Source: Pectinophora gossypiella
Lineage: Eukaryota; Arthropoda; Insecta; Lepidoptera; Gelechiidae
DNA: 64,000 nt
Direction of reading: 5' to 3'
NCBI RefSeq assembly: GCF_024362695.1
Contig: NC_065424.1
Location: 2,268,786 to 2,332,785 of the forward strand
Part shown: piece by piece, positions 43,881-55,392 of the stretch
Layout of the letters: every line of letters starts with the position of its first letter
How positions within the stretch are numbered: the stretch's first letter is position 1
Notes under the pieces: model-generated
What the model saw: only the letters and a program-made list of their open reading frames with translations
What the model was told of the DNA's origin: nothing
Database searches by the model: none
Made by a program: the position numbers and the translations under genes

Positions 43881-44894
43881 AAAAAATATGAGTATTTGAT
43901 GTACGTACCTCTAGTTTCTCATCTTTCACCAGATTACTTTTACACCCTCATTCAAGTTCCAGAATATTTGAAAAAGCTGTGAAACAGTAACCTCCTCTGC
44001 AGTAGGGTAATTGGCCATATTGTGTGCCATTTGGCGCAGCAAGAATTAATTGGTGCAATAATTGTGGCGGTAATTGGGTCCCGCGGGTGCATGCCGGCCG
44101 GGAATGGCTCGTGGTTGTCCGCATGTTAGACGGGTTTTAATTTATTTTAACTACCAACATTACAATGTTATATTGGATTATGGGAAGAAATATTATTAGG
44201 TTGAAATCCAGTACCTTTGATAGAATCAGTTATGTTTTATCAACGTTTAGGTCGATGTTTTATAGATTAAAAAAAATACGAAATACTCAGAAAGTTCGGT
44301 AAGGTTACTTAGTTATTGGTACTTAGTTATTCTTGTGATGGATTGACTTCTGACTACCCCAACTTGGATACAGTAGTGAGCTTATGTTATGTTTTTTTTT
44401 TATGTTATTAATATTACAGAATTTACCTTTTCTAGAGATTCGGAGGATATTGTACAGATCACTGAATATACTTATTAAAAGGAGTAATCAAATCTCACAT
44501 TTAAGATTATAAATTCCTTAATTTTAATGGCCACAACTCCTGCTACCCTCTTTTCAAACACAATTATAATTATCAGTGCAACTTTAATACTGGCGCAAAC
44601 AGGTCCATCCACCCTACGCATGATTTACGACCTGTAAAAATAGACAGCTGCTAATTGTACGCAATGTGCGCTGTAGTTTATTGCGCAATTGGACTCCGTG
44701 CGCAAACGCGCATACTTACAATAACACGCGTTTTTGTTTTAGGTAGCCTTAATTCATTTAATGAGAGTAAGTAAGAGAAAGATTTACGGCGTTTTCTAGA
44801 ATAAATAAGTAGATTTAAGTAGGTAAGTATGGAAATTGGTGAACAACTAGTCATCAGAAGACTTCTTTCAGTCAGGCTCGGTAAACATTAGACA

Positions 44895-44935
44895 AGTCAC
44901 ACACATACATACACACAAACACACACACACATTTT
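44895..44935 (+). repeat. (CA)n-rich microsatellite
   Basis: CACACACATACATACACACA and a further CACACACACAC run. Confidence 0.85.
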
Positions 44936-45365
44936 CAAAGTTTTTTATATTTTAAATTTTTTATACGAGTGTTATTTATTACGTGTCGTGTTACTCCAGA
45001 TACCTATAAGTACATAATATTAAAAAAAAACGAAATGTGGGTCGTGGTTCTTCTGCATACGGTCCCAATTTGAATATTATTTTTATTTGTATTGTAGTTT
45101 ATAAGATTGTTTGTAGAAGAAGAACTAAACTTTTTTTAAGTACCTAACTTAGGACTACCGACCAAGAAAGCAAGCCTAGGTTTTTTCATATTCTGACAGT
45201 CAACTTTCTATTAAGTACCTGTAAATATATACGTATATACCCAAGTGCAATAAAGGAATTATTAAGTTAAACATAAATACAATTCATGTTGTAAAAACTT
45301 AACGATTATGTCCTCCTTCCCTCTTTCTCTCTCTCCAACATTGTATTGAAATTAAGTAGGAAACC

Positions 45366-45465
45366 CATTGGGCGATAGGCTGGACGCAGATTCTGTGCCC
45401 ATACTGTTCATCATATCCACCTTCGTTAGTGTTTCTTTTGACTCTACCCACCCAACTAAGTCATA
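45366..45465 (+). repeat. Degenerate family I copy
   Basis: GGGCGATAGGCTGGACGCAG, TGTTCATCATATCCACCTTC, CTACCCACCCAACTAAGTC: the same order as 4800-4925. Confidence 0.5.
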
Positions 45466-47261
45466 TAATACTAATCATCGACTGGCATTCCTATTTGCAT
45501 ATGCTGATCACTGGGAAGTCATAAATAGATAGAGCCACTGGAAACAATCAGAACAACCAAACACAGGAAACCCCTTAATTATCCAAAAAGACATCAATCT
45601 CATTCGAAATTACACGTAATTTTGTCTGAAATAGGCACGCGCCCGAACTGGCAACAGACATTATCGGCGCGGTTCGAATTTCAAATTACGCGGCGGTGTC
45701 GAATGGCGCCCTCCGAGCGTCGCCTGGCAACGCACAGGTGTCGTATCGATCTCCTGCGGCGTTATAGGCGCCTGGTACTTTCGTGGGTTTGGGGGTTACG
45801 CCACGGTTTTGATTTGGTGAGTTTTATGACTGACATGGACTCCCATTATGGTTATTCACATTCACAGACTATAAACGACATCTTCTTCATGAGATCACAT
45901 TTTGCTCCACGTTTTACAATAATATCTTAGCTGGACAGTATGGAGAACTGTCAAAATTTAGGAACACTTAATTAACAGTGCTGCCACCTGCGTTTGAACT
46001 TCTAGTTTTTATCCTCATTGGTCCTGTAAGTATTTCATTTACTGTAAATGTCGTTGAAGTTGTCGTCATTGGTCTATTTACCGGCAGGAAATAGAACAAC
46101 TTCCGATCTCTACAGATCAATGGCCAGTCATGTCTTACCGATTGACATTATTGATACAGTTTATTATATAGATAAAACGTAGGTTAGGTACCAAAAATGG
46201 TTGTAGTTTTGTCTTCTAATCTAACGATTAATGGATAAATAGATCTAAGTGCGCAAGTTTGTTTGTATTTATGAGTGAATATGTCGTCTATTTTACCCAA
46301 ATACTTATTGATGTCGTAGGCTATTATTGTCTCCAAAACATCTAATGGTATTGCTTAGTGAAGGTTGTTTTCAAGTTGAAAACAATGAAAATGCTGTCAC
46401 CAAAGCTTTCAATGAACTTTTGTCTCCATCGACATTCGTCACCGGTCTAACTCGCCTCTTAACAACTTAGTGGAAAATTAATTACACGAAGAATTCATAT
46501 TTCAGTCTATTTATACAGCGAGTTAGTTCTACCTGTCACAGTAGCATGTCTTGTTAGCGTTTCAAAGGGAGTGAATTAGCGGCGACAACCTTGCCAGCGG
46601 CAAATTACCCGCAGGAAATGGAAACAAGATTAATAAGACAACTTCCGATCTCTGCTAGCCTGGTATTAGTTTGAATGTTGTCACTTCGTATTAGATAGAC
46701 ATTTATTGAAGGACGATGGAATCTTGCACTAGCTTTACATTTTATGCGTTCTTAGTAGTAAATTCCCCCCACATCGAGTATCATTGATCTTTTTAAATAA
46801 TAAAAAATAAAAAAAGTATATAAAGCGAAGAAAACTTTCTGACAATATTGAGGCTTGTTCATTTTTTATTATTTAAAGTCAAACCAAAAAGGACCGTAAA
46901 ATTGACGATAATAGCAATAACACAAGAATAATAAACACATCAAACAAAAAACAACAGCGTACAAACATGCTATATTTGCGCTCAATACAAAGCAATCACG
47001 GTTTCTCTAAATAATGCCAAGAGCAACACGACAGCAAGCTAATTTGTTTATTTAAACAGTAATTGACCTACAATGTAGACTAGGGTTGACAGGAACAAAC
47101 ATTCTCGGGTATTTTAAAGAGACATTGTCAAAACAATTGGTTTAAATTCCTCTTGAAGATAGAAGAATAGTCTTCCCAAGTAACGGACATACCAACATAA
47201 TACTTTACCTCTATTACCGTATTTTCTGCACTAGATTAAAGAGAAAACATAATTTATATTC
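45466..47261. other. Intergenic, GC-rich patch at 45640-45830
   Basis: The patch contains GGCGCGGTTCGAATTTC, CGGCGGTGTCGAATGGCG and GGCGTTATAGGCGCCTGG. The 102-codon frame over it has no recognised relatives. The rest is AT-rich. Confidence 0.35.
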
Positions 47262-47360
47262 CTTTTTTTTACCGTGACTTATTGTAGATTTACCGCAGAT
47301 GGCATTAACTACTTGGCTGGACAAATGGGGAGCGCTGAAGGCTCTCACCCGGAATTATCC
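47262..47360 (-). repeat. Family M 3' end
   Basis: T-run, then ACCGTGACTTATTGTAGATT, TTAACTACTTGGCTGGACAA and GCTCTCACCCGG. Confidence 0.7.
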
Positions 47361-47364
47361 GGGT

Positions 47365-47518
47365 AAAGTATCTTATGAAAGATTTATGTACAGATTTAGT
47401 CTAAGGTTATGGATGAGATAGTTTATCGTTATAGTTTATTATAGATGATAAAAACTACGGATTATGTCATCCATAACCTTAGACTGAATCTGTACATAAA
47501 TCTTTCATAAGATACTTT
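47365..47518. repeat. Near-perfect 52-base-arm hairpin
   Basis: Arms 47365-47416 and 47467-47518 pair with a single mismatch (AGATTTAGTC against GACTGAATCT); the loop is about 50 bases. A single copy in the window, lying directly after a family M insertion. It could be a young MITE or a hairpin-RNA precursor. Confidence 0.85.
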
Positions 47519-48204
47519 TAGATTTGTCGACGTCTAATTTACATTCTTAAAGCTTTATTTGCATTGGGATATATTTTTCTTTTTAAACATCATATACACG
47601 TTCTAAAAGGTTTCATTGGAAAATAACGAAAGGAATATCATGCATATCCATATTACAATAATTCAAGAGAGCTCTATCTCCTCTCAGTCTACCCCAAAAG
47701 ATGGTATATTAGAAAATAATAGAAGTTAAACACATTTATTTACTCTAAAGTACCAGGGCGCCATAAAACAATCAGCCCTGTTCAGAACATGAACTTGTTA
47801 TCGCTAACACCCGATCCGGCGATATTTTCGGACCTAGACACAATACTGATCGGTACCGACTAATAAACAACAGTGCTCTCGACTTATTGCGTTGCAGCCT
47901 GTGATGTTTTCACAGCTTACTTATGTTCGCCTGGTCACTTGTAAATAATTACTTGTCATATGAATAAATTACAATTGAGTTACTAACATTTACTGCGTAC
48001 GTGAAACTGATACCTACTCCTGTATAAAACACAACGTTAGTCAAACTCTAATTTATTATTTTCTTCATGTAGAAATCAACAAAATGACGTCGAATTTTAT
48101 TATGATTTCGAATCTTGTCTTTTATAGTGATATATAACAAAAGGCAAAGGCTGTAGAGCGAAGTGCCTTATTATATAGCAAGCATATCTCCAGCAGCAGT
48201 CACC
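47519..48204. other. Intergenic, no gene seen
   Basis: AT-rich, no recognisable feature. Confidence 0.4.
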
Positions 48205-48345
48205 ATCATCGTCTCCCTAGCGTGTTTTTCAAGTCTGCTAAAAATCCTAAAGATTTGATAGGTCCGGTTTTTTACAGAAGCGACTGCCTGTCTGACTTTC
48301 TAAGGTGCGAAAGGAAAACCAGCCCGATACAGGTTAGGTTACATA
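48205..48345 (-). mobile_element. SINE family B tail copy
   Basis: TTTTTTACAGAAGCGACTGC, CTGTCTGACTTTCTAAGG and GAAAACCAGCCCGATACAGG: reverse of 58030-58100. Confidence 0.7.
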
Positions 48346-48488
48346 CACCCAATCTCCAACAGCAGATGCTCCACTCCTACAGACAAACCGAGAAATTGGT
48401 TTGTGGGGTTTTTATTGTATCAATATTTTTTGTGTCTTTATAAAATATAAACATTTTACTTACTTACTTCTACTATACAACTGATCTA

Positions 48489-48566
48489 TGTCAGGTGCCT
48501 TTGGCGTCTCAATAGTAACCAGGGTTGATGAAGTTGGTAATTCTCCTCACAACCCACACGATAGAA
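48489..48566 (+). repeat. SINE family A tail fragment
   Basis: TCAGGTGCCTTTGGCGTCTC, then AACCCACACGATAGAACC. Confidence 0.65.
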
Positions 48567-48734
48567 CCAATGCTAAACCAATGAATCGCTACCAAAGAGG
48601 TGAGGCCTACCTCGTATTCATTGGTTTTTTTTATTCATTGGATTCATTGGTTTAGCCAAATTAGATACAAAACCCATTCTGAAGTAAATCAGAAGTCAGA
48701 ATCCTTTCACTCCATAAGTGCCTTTGACGCTCTT

Positions 48735-49056
48735 AGTAGCCGTAGGTTATATGTTTGGTCCCGGGTTCGATTCCCGATGAAGACATATCACAAAAGATAC
48801 TTTGTGGTCCCTAGTTTGGTTAGGACATTACTGGCTGATCCCCAGATAGTATATATGTAGTAATGTAATGTCCGAAAGTAACATGATCTGTGCTTCGGAA
48901 GGCACGTTAAGCTGTTGGTCCCGGTTACTACTTACGGATGTAAGTAAGTATTCGTTGCACGAGCCATGTCAGGGGCCTTTGGCGGCTCAATAGTAACACT
49001 GACATCAGGGTTGATGAGGTTGGTACTCCACCTCGCAACCCACAAGATAGAAGAAG
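48735..49056 (+). mobile_element. SINE family A, nearly complete
   Basis: GGTCCCGGGTTCGATTCCCG, TTTGTGGTCCCTAGTTTGG, GCACGTTAAGCTGTTGGTCC and CCACAAGATAGAAGAAGAAG. Confidence 0.8.
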
Positions 49057-49312
49057 AAGTATCCATAAATACTTACAAATATGTTAACAATAGTAGGAAG
49101 TCATCAACCGAACAGTACTCTCCTAGCAATGACATCATTCTGCAGCGGTTAATTGCAATTAATTGCATACGAGAGGCGGTGCACACGCCCGATGGAAATT
49201 AATTTATTATTCGCGTCTGTTGCAACAGATGGAATGTATTCTTTAACCTTGTTTTTACAGTGAATTACTTAAAGTTAATATACATAAACGTAACATAAAC
49301 AACCTTATATAG

Positions 49313-49400
49313 ATCCCACTGCTGGGCACAGGCCTCCTCTCAGTCAACCGAATGAAAGATGGAACTCCACCGCGCTGCTACTGGTAAAGCTCAACCGGCT
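49313..49400 (-). repeat. SINE-type fragment, family D
   Basis: CCCACTGCTGGGCACAGGCC, TCAGTCAACCGAATG and CCACCGCGCTGCTACTGG. Confidence 0.6.
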
Positions 49401-49569
49401 GCAGCTGAAAATCAGCGTCATAGTCTAGCTACTGCTGCTAGGCTGTGACATTTGCTGAGCTGAAAAAGTTTGGACATTAAATATAATAAATATTAAGTAA
49501 TTTAATTACCTAAGTAATTTATGTTATAAATGCCGAATAAATATTTTTTCTTTCTTTTTTCTAGAGTTT

Positions 49570-49890
49570 GTGGTCCGTAACGCCATAGAGACAACAACTA
49601 ATCAGCTCGCGACACCAAACACTTCAGGACCCCGATACCGACCCCGCCGGCGTGGTCGACGATTTCCCTCAACCAGGACTTATCACTATCGACCCACTAG
49701 GGTTGATTAATTCTTTCAAATATTTTTCCTCTCCGACGACGCCCTGAGCCGAGATTCGCGCCCAACTAGGCACCCTCAGGCCTGTTGTCTTAAACGTTGT
49801 ACCGGGTGAGAGCCTTCAGCGCTCCCCATTTGTCCGGCCAAGTAGTTAATGTCATCTGCGGCAAATCTACAATAAGTCACGTCAAAGGAA
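49570..49890 (+). mobile_element. LINE 3'-end fragment, family M
   Basis: Closest relative of 22430-22740: GCTCGCGACACCAAACACTT to AATAAGTCACGTCAAAGG plus an A-run. Confidence 0.7.
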
Positions 49891-49909
49891 AAAAAATGTG
49901 GTTAAAATG

Positions 49910-50056
49910 GCCACATATAAAAGCAATTCATGTAAAAAAATAATATTGCTATTTGACATTTGTTTGCATTGCGCAGTTACTTTTATTTGCGCAAATGTCC
50001 AATTGCAGTATTGCTTTTTTAGATGAATTGCTTCGATGTAGCCTTTTTAGTCCCCC
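49910..50056. mobile_element. Foldback MITE, family E
   Basis: GGTTAAAATGGCCACAT on the left, CGATGTAGCCTTTTTAG on the right, core TTTGCATTGCGCAGTTACTT. No extended outer arms here. Confidence 0.75.
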
Positions 50057-50291
50057 TGTGGGCCCTGAAGTAAGGCAATGCGGCGGTTGACACCTGCTTT
50101 TTTTTACAAGAATGAGATTTCGTCGACTAGCGCGCGTCAATGCGCTTTTTGACGGACGTCATAGCCCAGGCCTATTTACGATTTCCGGCATCAAAGTTCA
50201 CAGTAAGTGCACACTGTGAGCAGTTTACTACGCAAACAATTTTATGTATATTATTATTTGTAAATAATTTTTCATAATTTAATAATTCTTC

Positions 50292-50372
50292 CTCTTCTAT
50301 CGTGTGGGTTGTGAGGTGGATCGCCAACCTCATCCACCCTGGTGTCAGGGTTACTATGAAGCCTCCAAAGTA
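50292..50372 (-). repeat. SINE family A tail fragment
   Basis: TCTATCGTGTGGGTTGTGAG, then CATCCACCCTGGTGTCAGGG. Confidence 0.7.
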
Positions 50373-51120
50373 CTTAATTAAAATTTGGTAACCATTCCGC
50401 TACTGATTTTTTACATTGATAAATGTTTAATGGGTAATTTTAATTATCTCTATTTACATTTGTTTGGATAAAGAAATAACACGGGATATTTTAAATACCT
50501 TTACTCCTTATATTTAACAAAATCCTCTCCCCACAGACATCCTACCATAGACTCGCCTTTCTTACTTTTTAAACTGCCTTACGTCCCATTCATTAACCAT
50601 TCTCCTTTCATACCATAAACAATCAAATTCCCATTCATTATCCTTCCATAGTATTCTCACTTTCCTACATTTGTTATAAAGGTAAGATGCTAGAAACAAC
50701 ATCTTTTTGCAAGAGCCATTTTAAACAATCTAGGACAGATCAAGTCATGTCTTACGCTAAATGCTAATGTAAGTAGGTACATAAGGTAATTATTTTAAGT
50801 ATAGTACGTTTTGGACAAGTATCTTACTATCTATCTATCTTACTATCTAGTTACTATCTCAAGATTGAGTAACCAGGCGCTCAGATGCAGTAAGTGTTTA
50901 GTTTGACTGGACCAGGAGCGCAGACGCCGGAGGAAGCGTAAATAGGTGTGAGACTGAGACCATCCGGCCCGACGGGCTAATGGTACTGGCGCGGGCCGAT
51001 TCACGAGTGAACAGCGGATCATGACCGTATAGTTATTATGCTACCCTTGTTTGGCGATTGTAATCGAATAGCAAATGGTGGGCGTAACCATGGTAACCAC
51101 GGTCTCGAGCTATTTCTGAT
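50373..51120. other. Intergenic, no gene seen
   Basis: A short impure CTATCTATCTTA repeat lies at 50820-50860. A moderately GC-rich stretch (50930-51010) is unexplained. Confidence 0.4.
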
Positions 51121-51390
51121 CTTCTTCTTAACGTGTGGGTTGTGAGGTGAAATACCAACCCCATCAACCTCGGTGTCTGGGTTATTCCCCTGACATGGCT
51201 CATGTAACGACTACATACTTACATCAGTAAGTAGTAACCGGGACCAACGGCTTAACGGTCTTTCGAAGTGCGGATCGTTTTGATTTCGGACAATCAGGTG
51301 ATCAGCCTGTAATGTCTTAACCAAACTAGGGATCGCAAAGTGATTTAGGTGATATGTCCCCACCGGAATTCGAACCCGGGCCACGCTGAT
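51121..51390 (-). mobile_element. SINE family A, nearly complete
   Basis: From the ACGTGTGGGTTGTGAGG tail to the GGAATTCGAACCCGGGCC head (B-box complement). Confidence 0.8.
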
Positions 51391-51735
51391 GCCCGTGGCC
51401 TTGACGCATCGCGTAGGAAAGGATGGATTGAATAGTCTAATAAGCGCTTATACCGAACATAGATACAAATTAACACACTTTGAAGAGTCTCAACACAGGT
51501 AGTACCTCCTAAAGGTACGTACAGCCTGGTACAGCCTCATTTTCATATTTTTAAATCTTCAGGAAATAAGTAAAATTCCAGCCATCTGGTCCAAACTACA
51601 AAAGTCACGTCAAGAATGTCATTGAAATCTCCAAAAAAAAACTTAAAAAATAAAAAACATTTATTTCAGACAAATAGTCCATATTAAATTCATTAAACAC
51701 TGCTAAAAACAATAAAATAATAAATAATAATAAAA

Positions 51736-51893
51736 TAAAACCAGCGTCTGAGCTAGGTACTTCACCCCTCTCGGTCTTACTTTAGTCTTCAATCATATGG
51801 GCGTCAGACGTCACACACACAGATGCGCGTGTACGATAACGTCAATGTGTTATGTCTGTGTCAAACGAGGTGTTTAGTTTAAAGTGTCCGGAC
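51736..51893 (-). mobile_element. Interspersed element, family K
   Basis: CAGCGTCTGAGCTAGGTA, GGGCGTCAGACGTCACACAC and GATGCGCGTGTACGATAACG. Confidence 0.6.
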
Positions 51894-52253
51894 TAATAAA
51901 CTAAGAATCATAATTCTTTGACAGAGGTTACCCTTTGTAACAATCTACCACCAGCGGGCCTAGCGCCATAAGCACGCGGCTCTTTCTCGCCGCGACGGAG
52001 ATCATCTGTCTCTTTCTGTGCAGTACTGTGAGAGAGTGACGGGTGACGTATCCTGCCGAGAGCTCCCGCTTCCTCTTTTGCCCGAAACTATAGTTGTAGA
52101 CAAATTAATCGTGCGCCTGATGAGGCGACTAGACGGCTCAACAGACAGTCACGCGCCATGCAAATGGAAACGGCCTTACGGTTCTAATTCAAACTAATGT
52201 TCAGCTATTTTACTACTGGTACTAGGAGCGCAGACACGTGATGTGATTGTTCT
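51894..52253. other. Unassigned GC-richer sequence
   Basis: 51955-52080 contains GCACGCGGCTCTTTCTCGCC and a GAGAGAGTGACGGGTGACG stretch. No frame is recognisable. Confidence 0.35.
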
Positions 52254-52274
52254 TTACTTATATACGTACTTACA

Positions 52275-52547
52275 GTATATAAATCCCACCGGGGTAACAG
52301 AGACCATGAAATCCCATTTGCTTCGATCCTGACACAAATCTCTTGCTTCCTCTACATTCATCAATCGTTTCATACACGCATAATATGCCGGTTTAGAATA
52401 GAGTACTGAACCTAAGGACATCTCCAATTTGGTCAATGTACGTTCTTCTTGGTCTTCCTCTGCCAGCCCTAACACGCCAGGAATCCCCAATCTTGTTGGC
52501 AGAGCCACAAACAAACGGGTGTGACGGGTAATATTAGATTTATCCAA
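52275..52547 (-). pseudogene. LINE family H RT C-terminal remnant
   Basis: Minus strand in broken frames: GRGRPRRTYIDQ-type sequence, then CMKRLMNVEEARDLCQDRSK, WDFMVSVTPVG and a TATATAC tail. This is the conserved end of an endonuclease/RT LINE; compare 30060-30284. Confidence 0.65.
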
Positions 52548-52560
52548 GTGTAAGTCATAT

Positions 52561-52745
52561 CCGCATAATTATAATACACACATACATAAGTTCACGACTA
52601 TACTCCAACTGGGGTAGTCAGAGGTACATCCATCGTGAGATCAACTACCTAAGTGCCCACACCTCACCGAGCTTTTTATTAAGCCATCGTGGTGAGCCGC
52701 GTCGTCGTGTATAATAGTGGAACCAACTGTGTTAATGAAAATTGC
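52561..52745 (-). repeat. Interspersed repeat, family J
   Basis: ACATAAGTTCACGACTATAC tail side, then CCCACACCTCACCGAGC and GGAACCAACTGTGTTAATG. The tail again has a TATG-like end. Confidence 0.5.
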
Positions 52746-52779
52746 ACTTATGATAAAATTAAAAGCATTAGTTAATATT

Positions 52780-52880
52780 TCCCAACGCGTATTTCCCAAC
52801 GGCGTAAGCAGAGACTATAGAATTCCATTTGCTGCGATCCTGATACACTATCTTGCTTCCTCCACATTCATAAAGGCTAG
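52780..52880 (-). repeat. LINE family H 3'-end fragment
   Basis: Minus strand reads CTCTGCTTACGCCGTTGGG after GATCGCAGCAAATGGAATTC; the terminal coding piece only. Confidence 0.5.
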
Positions 52881-53359
52881 GCAAGTCGTAAACATTTTTT
52901 TACCATTACATAAAAAAAATAACAACAGTAGTTATATGATATCAGCATTTTAAGATTTGAAGAGCGTTACAACATCGTCATGGTCTGGTGCTGTCAATTT
53001 CAAATGTATTCCTCAGGTTACCTGTCAAATGTCACGTTGTCGGGCTCCAGCGTCGATACGCACCATTTATTACACTTTCAACATTTTTTGATGAAGGCTG
53101 TCTCAGATAGGTACTACTTACATTAAAACCTAAACTATTAGTATGTAGGTAAGTGGTGTGAGGTCTCTGTTTGGGATATACCTAATAGTCTATCATTTAT
53201 GGTCAGTCACATCTCTAGCGCGAGCAAACCAACGCGTCTTAATGTTTGGATTTTATAATTTAATATTATAATATCCTAAGTAATACAGTTCATTCAATTA
53301 TTTGTGTGGGGTTTTATTGCAATGGGTTTTATTACAATCACCAGCGCTCCCTACAGTCT

Positions 53360-53515
53360 CTACATTTCAAATAATATAATCCCGACGCTCTGAGGTGAGG
53401 TTCGCGCCCAACTGGGTACTTTAACGCCTGTTGTCTTAAATTGAGAACCTTCAGTTGCTCCCCATTCATCCGGGCAAGTTGTGAATGCCATACGCGACAA
53501 AAAAGAAAACAAAAA
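53360..53515 (+). repeat. Family M 3'-end fragment, diverged
   Basis: CCCGACGCTCTGAGGTGAGG, GGTTCGCGCCCAACTGGG and CCCCATTCATCCGGGCAAG. Confidence 0.55.
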
Positions 53516-53747
53516 CAGGTCACTACGAAGTTATATTTGAAAGGCATTTTCTTTGCTACTACATCTTCTACCGGATACCTATTATCTTGATGCATCAGCA
53601 CAACAGCCAGTATCTATATTGTATCCAGAAGACCAGATATAATATTTATGATGATGAAATCATCCACAAAAGGAAGTGACAAGATATCACACCAAACAGT
53701 TGAAAGGAAAGCTAAATTAAAATGTCGAACAATCGAAATTAGAGTAA

Positions 53748-54050
53748 GTGGATTACCAACCTCAACAACCCTGGTGTCAGGATTATTATTGAGCCGCCAA
53801 AGGCCCCTGACATGACTCATGTAACGACTATGAGTACGTAGTCGTAAGTTTTATTCTTCTTCTTTATTCTTCCTCGGTTATCATTAGTAAATGATAACCG
53901 AGGACTAACGGCTTAACGTGCCTTCCGAAACACGGATCATCTTACTTTTGGACAATCAGGTGATCAGCCTGTAATGTCCTAACCAAACTAGGGATCACAA
54001 AGTGATTTTTCTGATATGTCTCCACCGGGATTCGAACCCGGGGCCTCCGG
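53748..54050 (-). mobile_element. SINE family A with small internal inverted duplication
   Basis: CCCTGGTGTCAGG to GGGATTCGAACCCGGGGCC. Around 53868-53906 the segment CCTCGGTTATCATT is followed by AATGATAACCGAGG, a perfect 14-base inverted repeat absent from other copies. Confidence 0.75.
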
Positions 54051-54279
54051 GTACTAAAAGATAATCATTTAACATCAAAATCTGTCACAGTCTACCTAGA
54101 TCCGTAGTCGACTGCAACATGAATTTGGCAACGGATAGATAGGTACCTACTTGCTCACTGTAAAAATTAAAAGTCAGCTAATACAAAACAACTATTCTCT
54201 GAAACTTTACAAGTATTTATGTTTTCCGGATCATCTAGACGTGAAATGATGTCTCCTATTGCTATTTCGATATCGGAAA
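54051..54279. other. Intergenic, no gene seen
   Basis: Unremarkable AT-rich sequence. Confidence 0.3.
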
Positions 54280-54496
54280 CGGTATTTTCGTTCGTTTTCG
54301 CTTCGTTCCGCACGGTCACAGCAACGGAGCGCTTGTAACCCTACGCCATCTTGCGCGCCATGACACCGTTTTGACAGCTGTCATTCTTACCGGACATTCG
54401 AATTTAGAATACAGCTGTACGAGTTATGTTATTAGTCATTCAACTTTTTTAAATTGGTTTTTAGTTTTGTTTTTAAAATAGATTTCCAAGTAACAG
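54280..54496 (+). promoter_or_regulatory. Candidate promoter and non-coding first exon
   Basis: A CpG-rich stretch (TTCGTTTTCGCTTCG, CAACGGAGCGCTTG) is followed by CGCCATCTTGCGCGCCATG, a YY1/PHO-like GCCAT-rich core, and the palindrome TGACAGCTGTCA (54372-54383), which resembles TGIF-type homeodomain sites. A consensus donor CAG|GTAAGT occurs at 54496/54497. No open frame continues, so any exon would be 5'UTR. Purely sequence-based. Confidence 0.35.
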
Positions 54497-55015
54497 GTAA
54501 GTTAATAGTGTCAACCTATTTCGAATGACAAAAAAGTAATTACATGAAAAAAAATGCGATCCCAACATAATTATGAAAACCAACACACAGTCACTCTTGT
54601 TTTCGCTTTGATAAAAAATAAACAACTTATTTATAAGCAGACTTCATTAAAACCCTAAAATAGGATTACGAGCCCGCCAAAACCATTAAAATAATAAAAT
54701 ACATGGTTAAAAAGATAATCCAATGATACTAGGCGGTTCTCATTATCTACCCTCCAACGTGTTAGAAATCATTGGATGTAATGAACCCGTCCCCGGGGAT
54801 GAAAGTTGAGGGGATGGGGATGAACGCATGGGGTGGAACCCTGGTTATTGTTTACTTGAGGGAAATTATGAGGAATGACGCTTGATTTGGTAATTGTTTA
54901 GTTTTGAAATGAGGGATCTTCCTGGCTTCGTTCACCAAAAACAATGTAGATGGCGTTGTGCAGCTTTAACGTGATAATTACCTATTTATTTTCTTATTAC
55001 TCAGGTAGATATTCT
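54497..55015. other. Intergenic, no gene seen
   Basis: A GC-richer piece (54780-54850, GGGGATGGGGATGAACGCAT) is unexplained. Confidence 0.35.
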
Positions 55016-55360
55016 GGGTGTTAGTGACATCGTAACGAATACTGAGGGGGTTGATTCAGACCATGATTCTGAGTTAAAATCAAGTGGAATTTTCCGTCGC
55101 AAAATTCTTGTTTTTTTTTAGTTTTTTTAAATTATTTTCAATTCTATACTTTTGCGATGGAAAATTCCACTTGATATTAACTCAGAATAATCAGATAAAT
55201 CATACATACATACATAAACTCACGCCCGTAATCCCTAATGGGGTGGGCAGAGCCACAAGTAATCAAAGACAACTTGCAGCCACTGTTGATACGATGTCGT
55301 AAGCTGGATATGATAAATCATCCCTCTCAGTATTTGTTACGATGACACTTACACCCCGTA
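55016..55360. mobile_element. MITE family N split by a later insertion
   Basis: Begins GGGTGTTAGTGACATCGTAA and ends TTACGATGACACTTACACCC. Arms contain TCAAGTGGAATTTTCC and its complement. It is interrupted at 55204 by a truncated family I element. Confidence 0.8.
55204..55311 (-). mobile_element. Truncated family I element inside a family N MITE
   Basis: Flanked by GATAAATCAT direct repeats (55194-55203 and 55312-55321). On the minus strand it runs from ATCCAGCTTACGACATCG to GTGAGTTTATGTATGTATG. Confidence 0.85.
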
Positions 55361-55392
55361 CAAGTACATACGGTAGCCATATAAGTAGGTAT

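Noticed and set aside
45622..45930. 102-codon plus frame over the GC-rich patch
   Set aside because: Arginine-rich chance translation of CpG sequence; no family resemblance.
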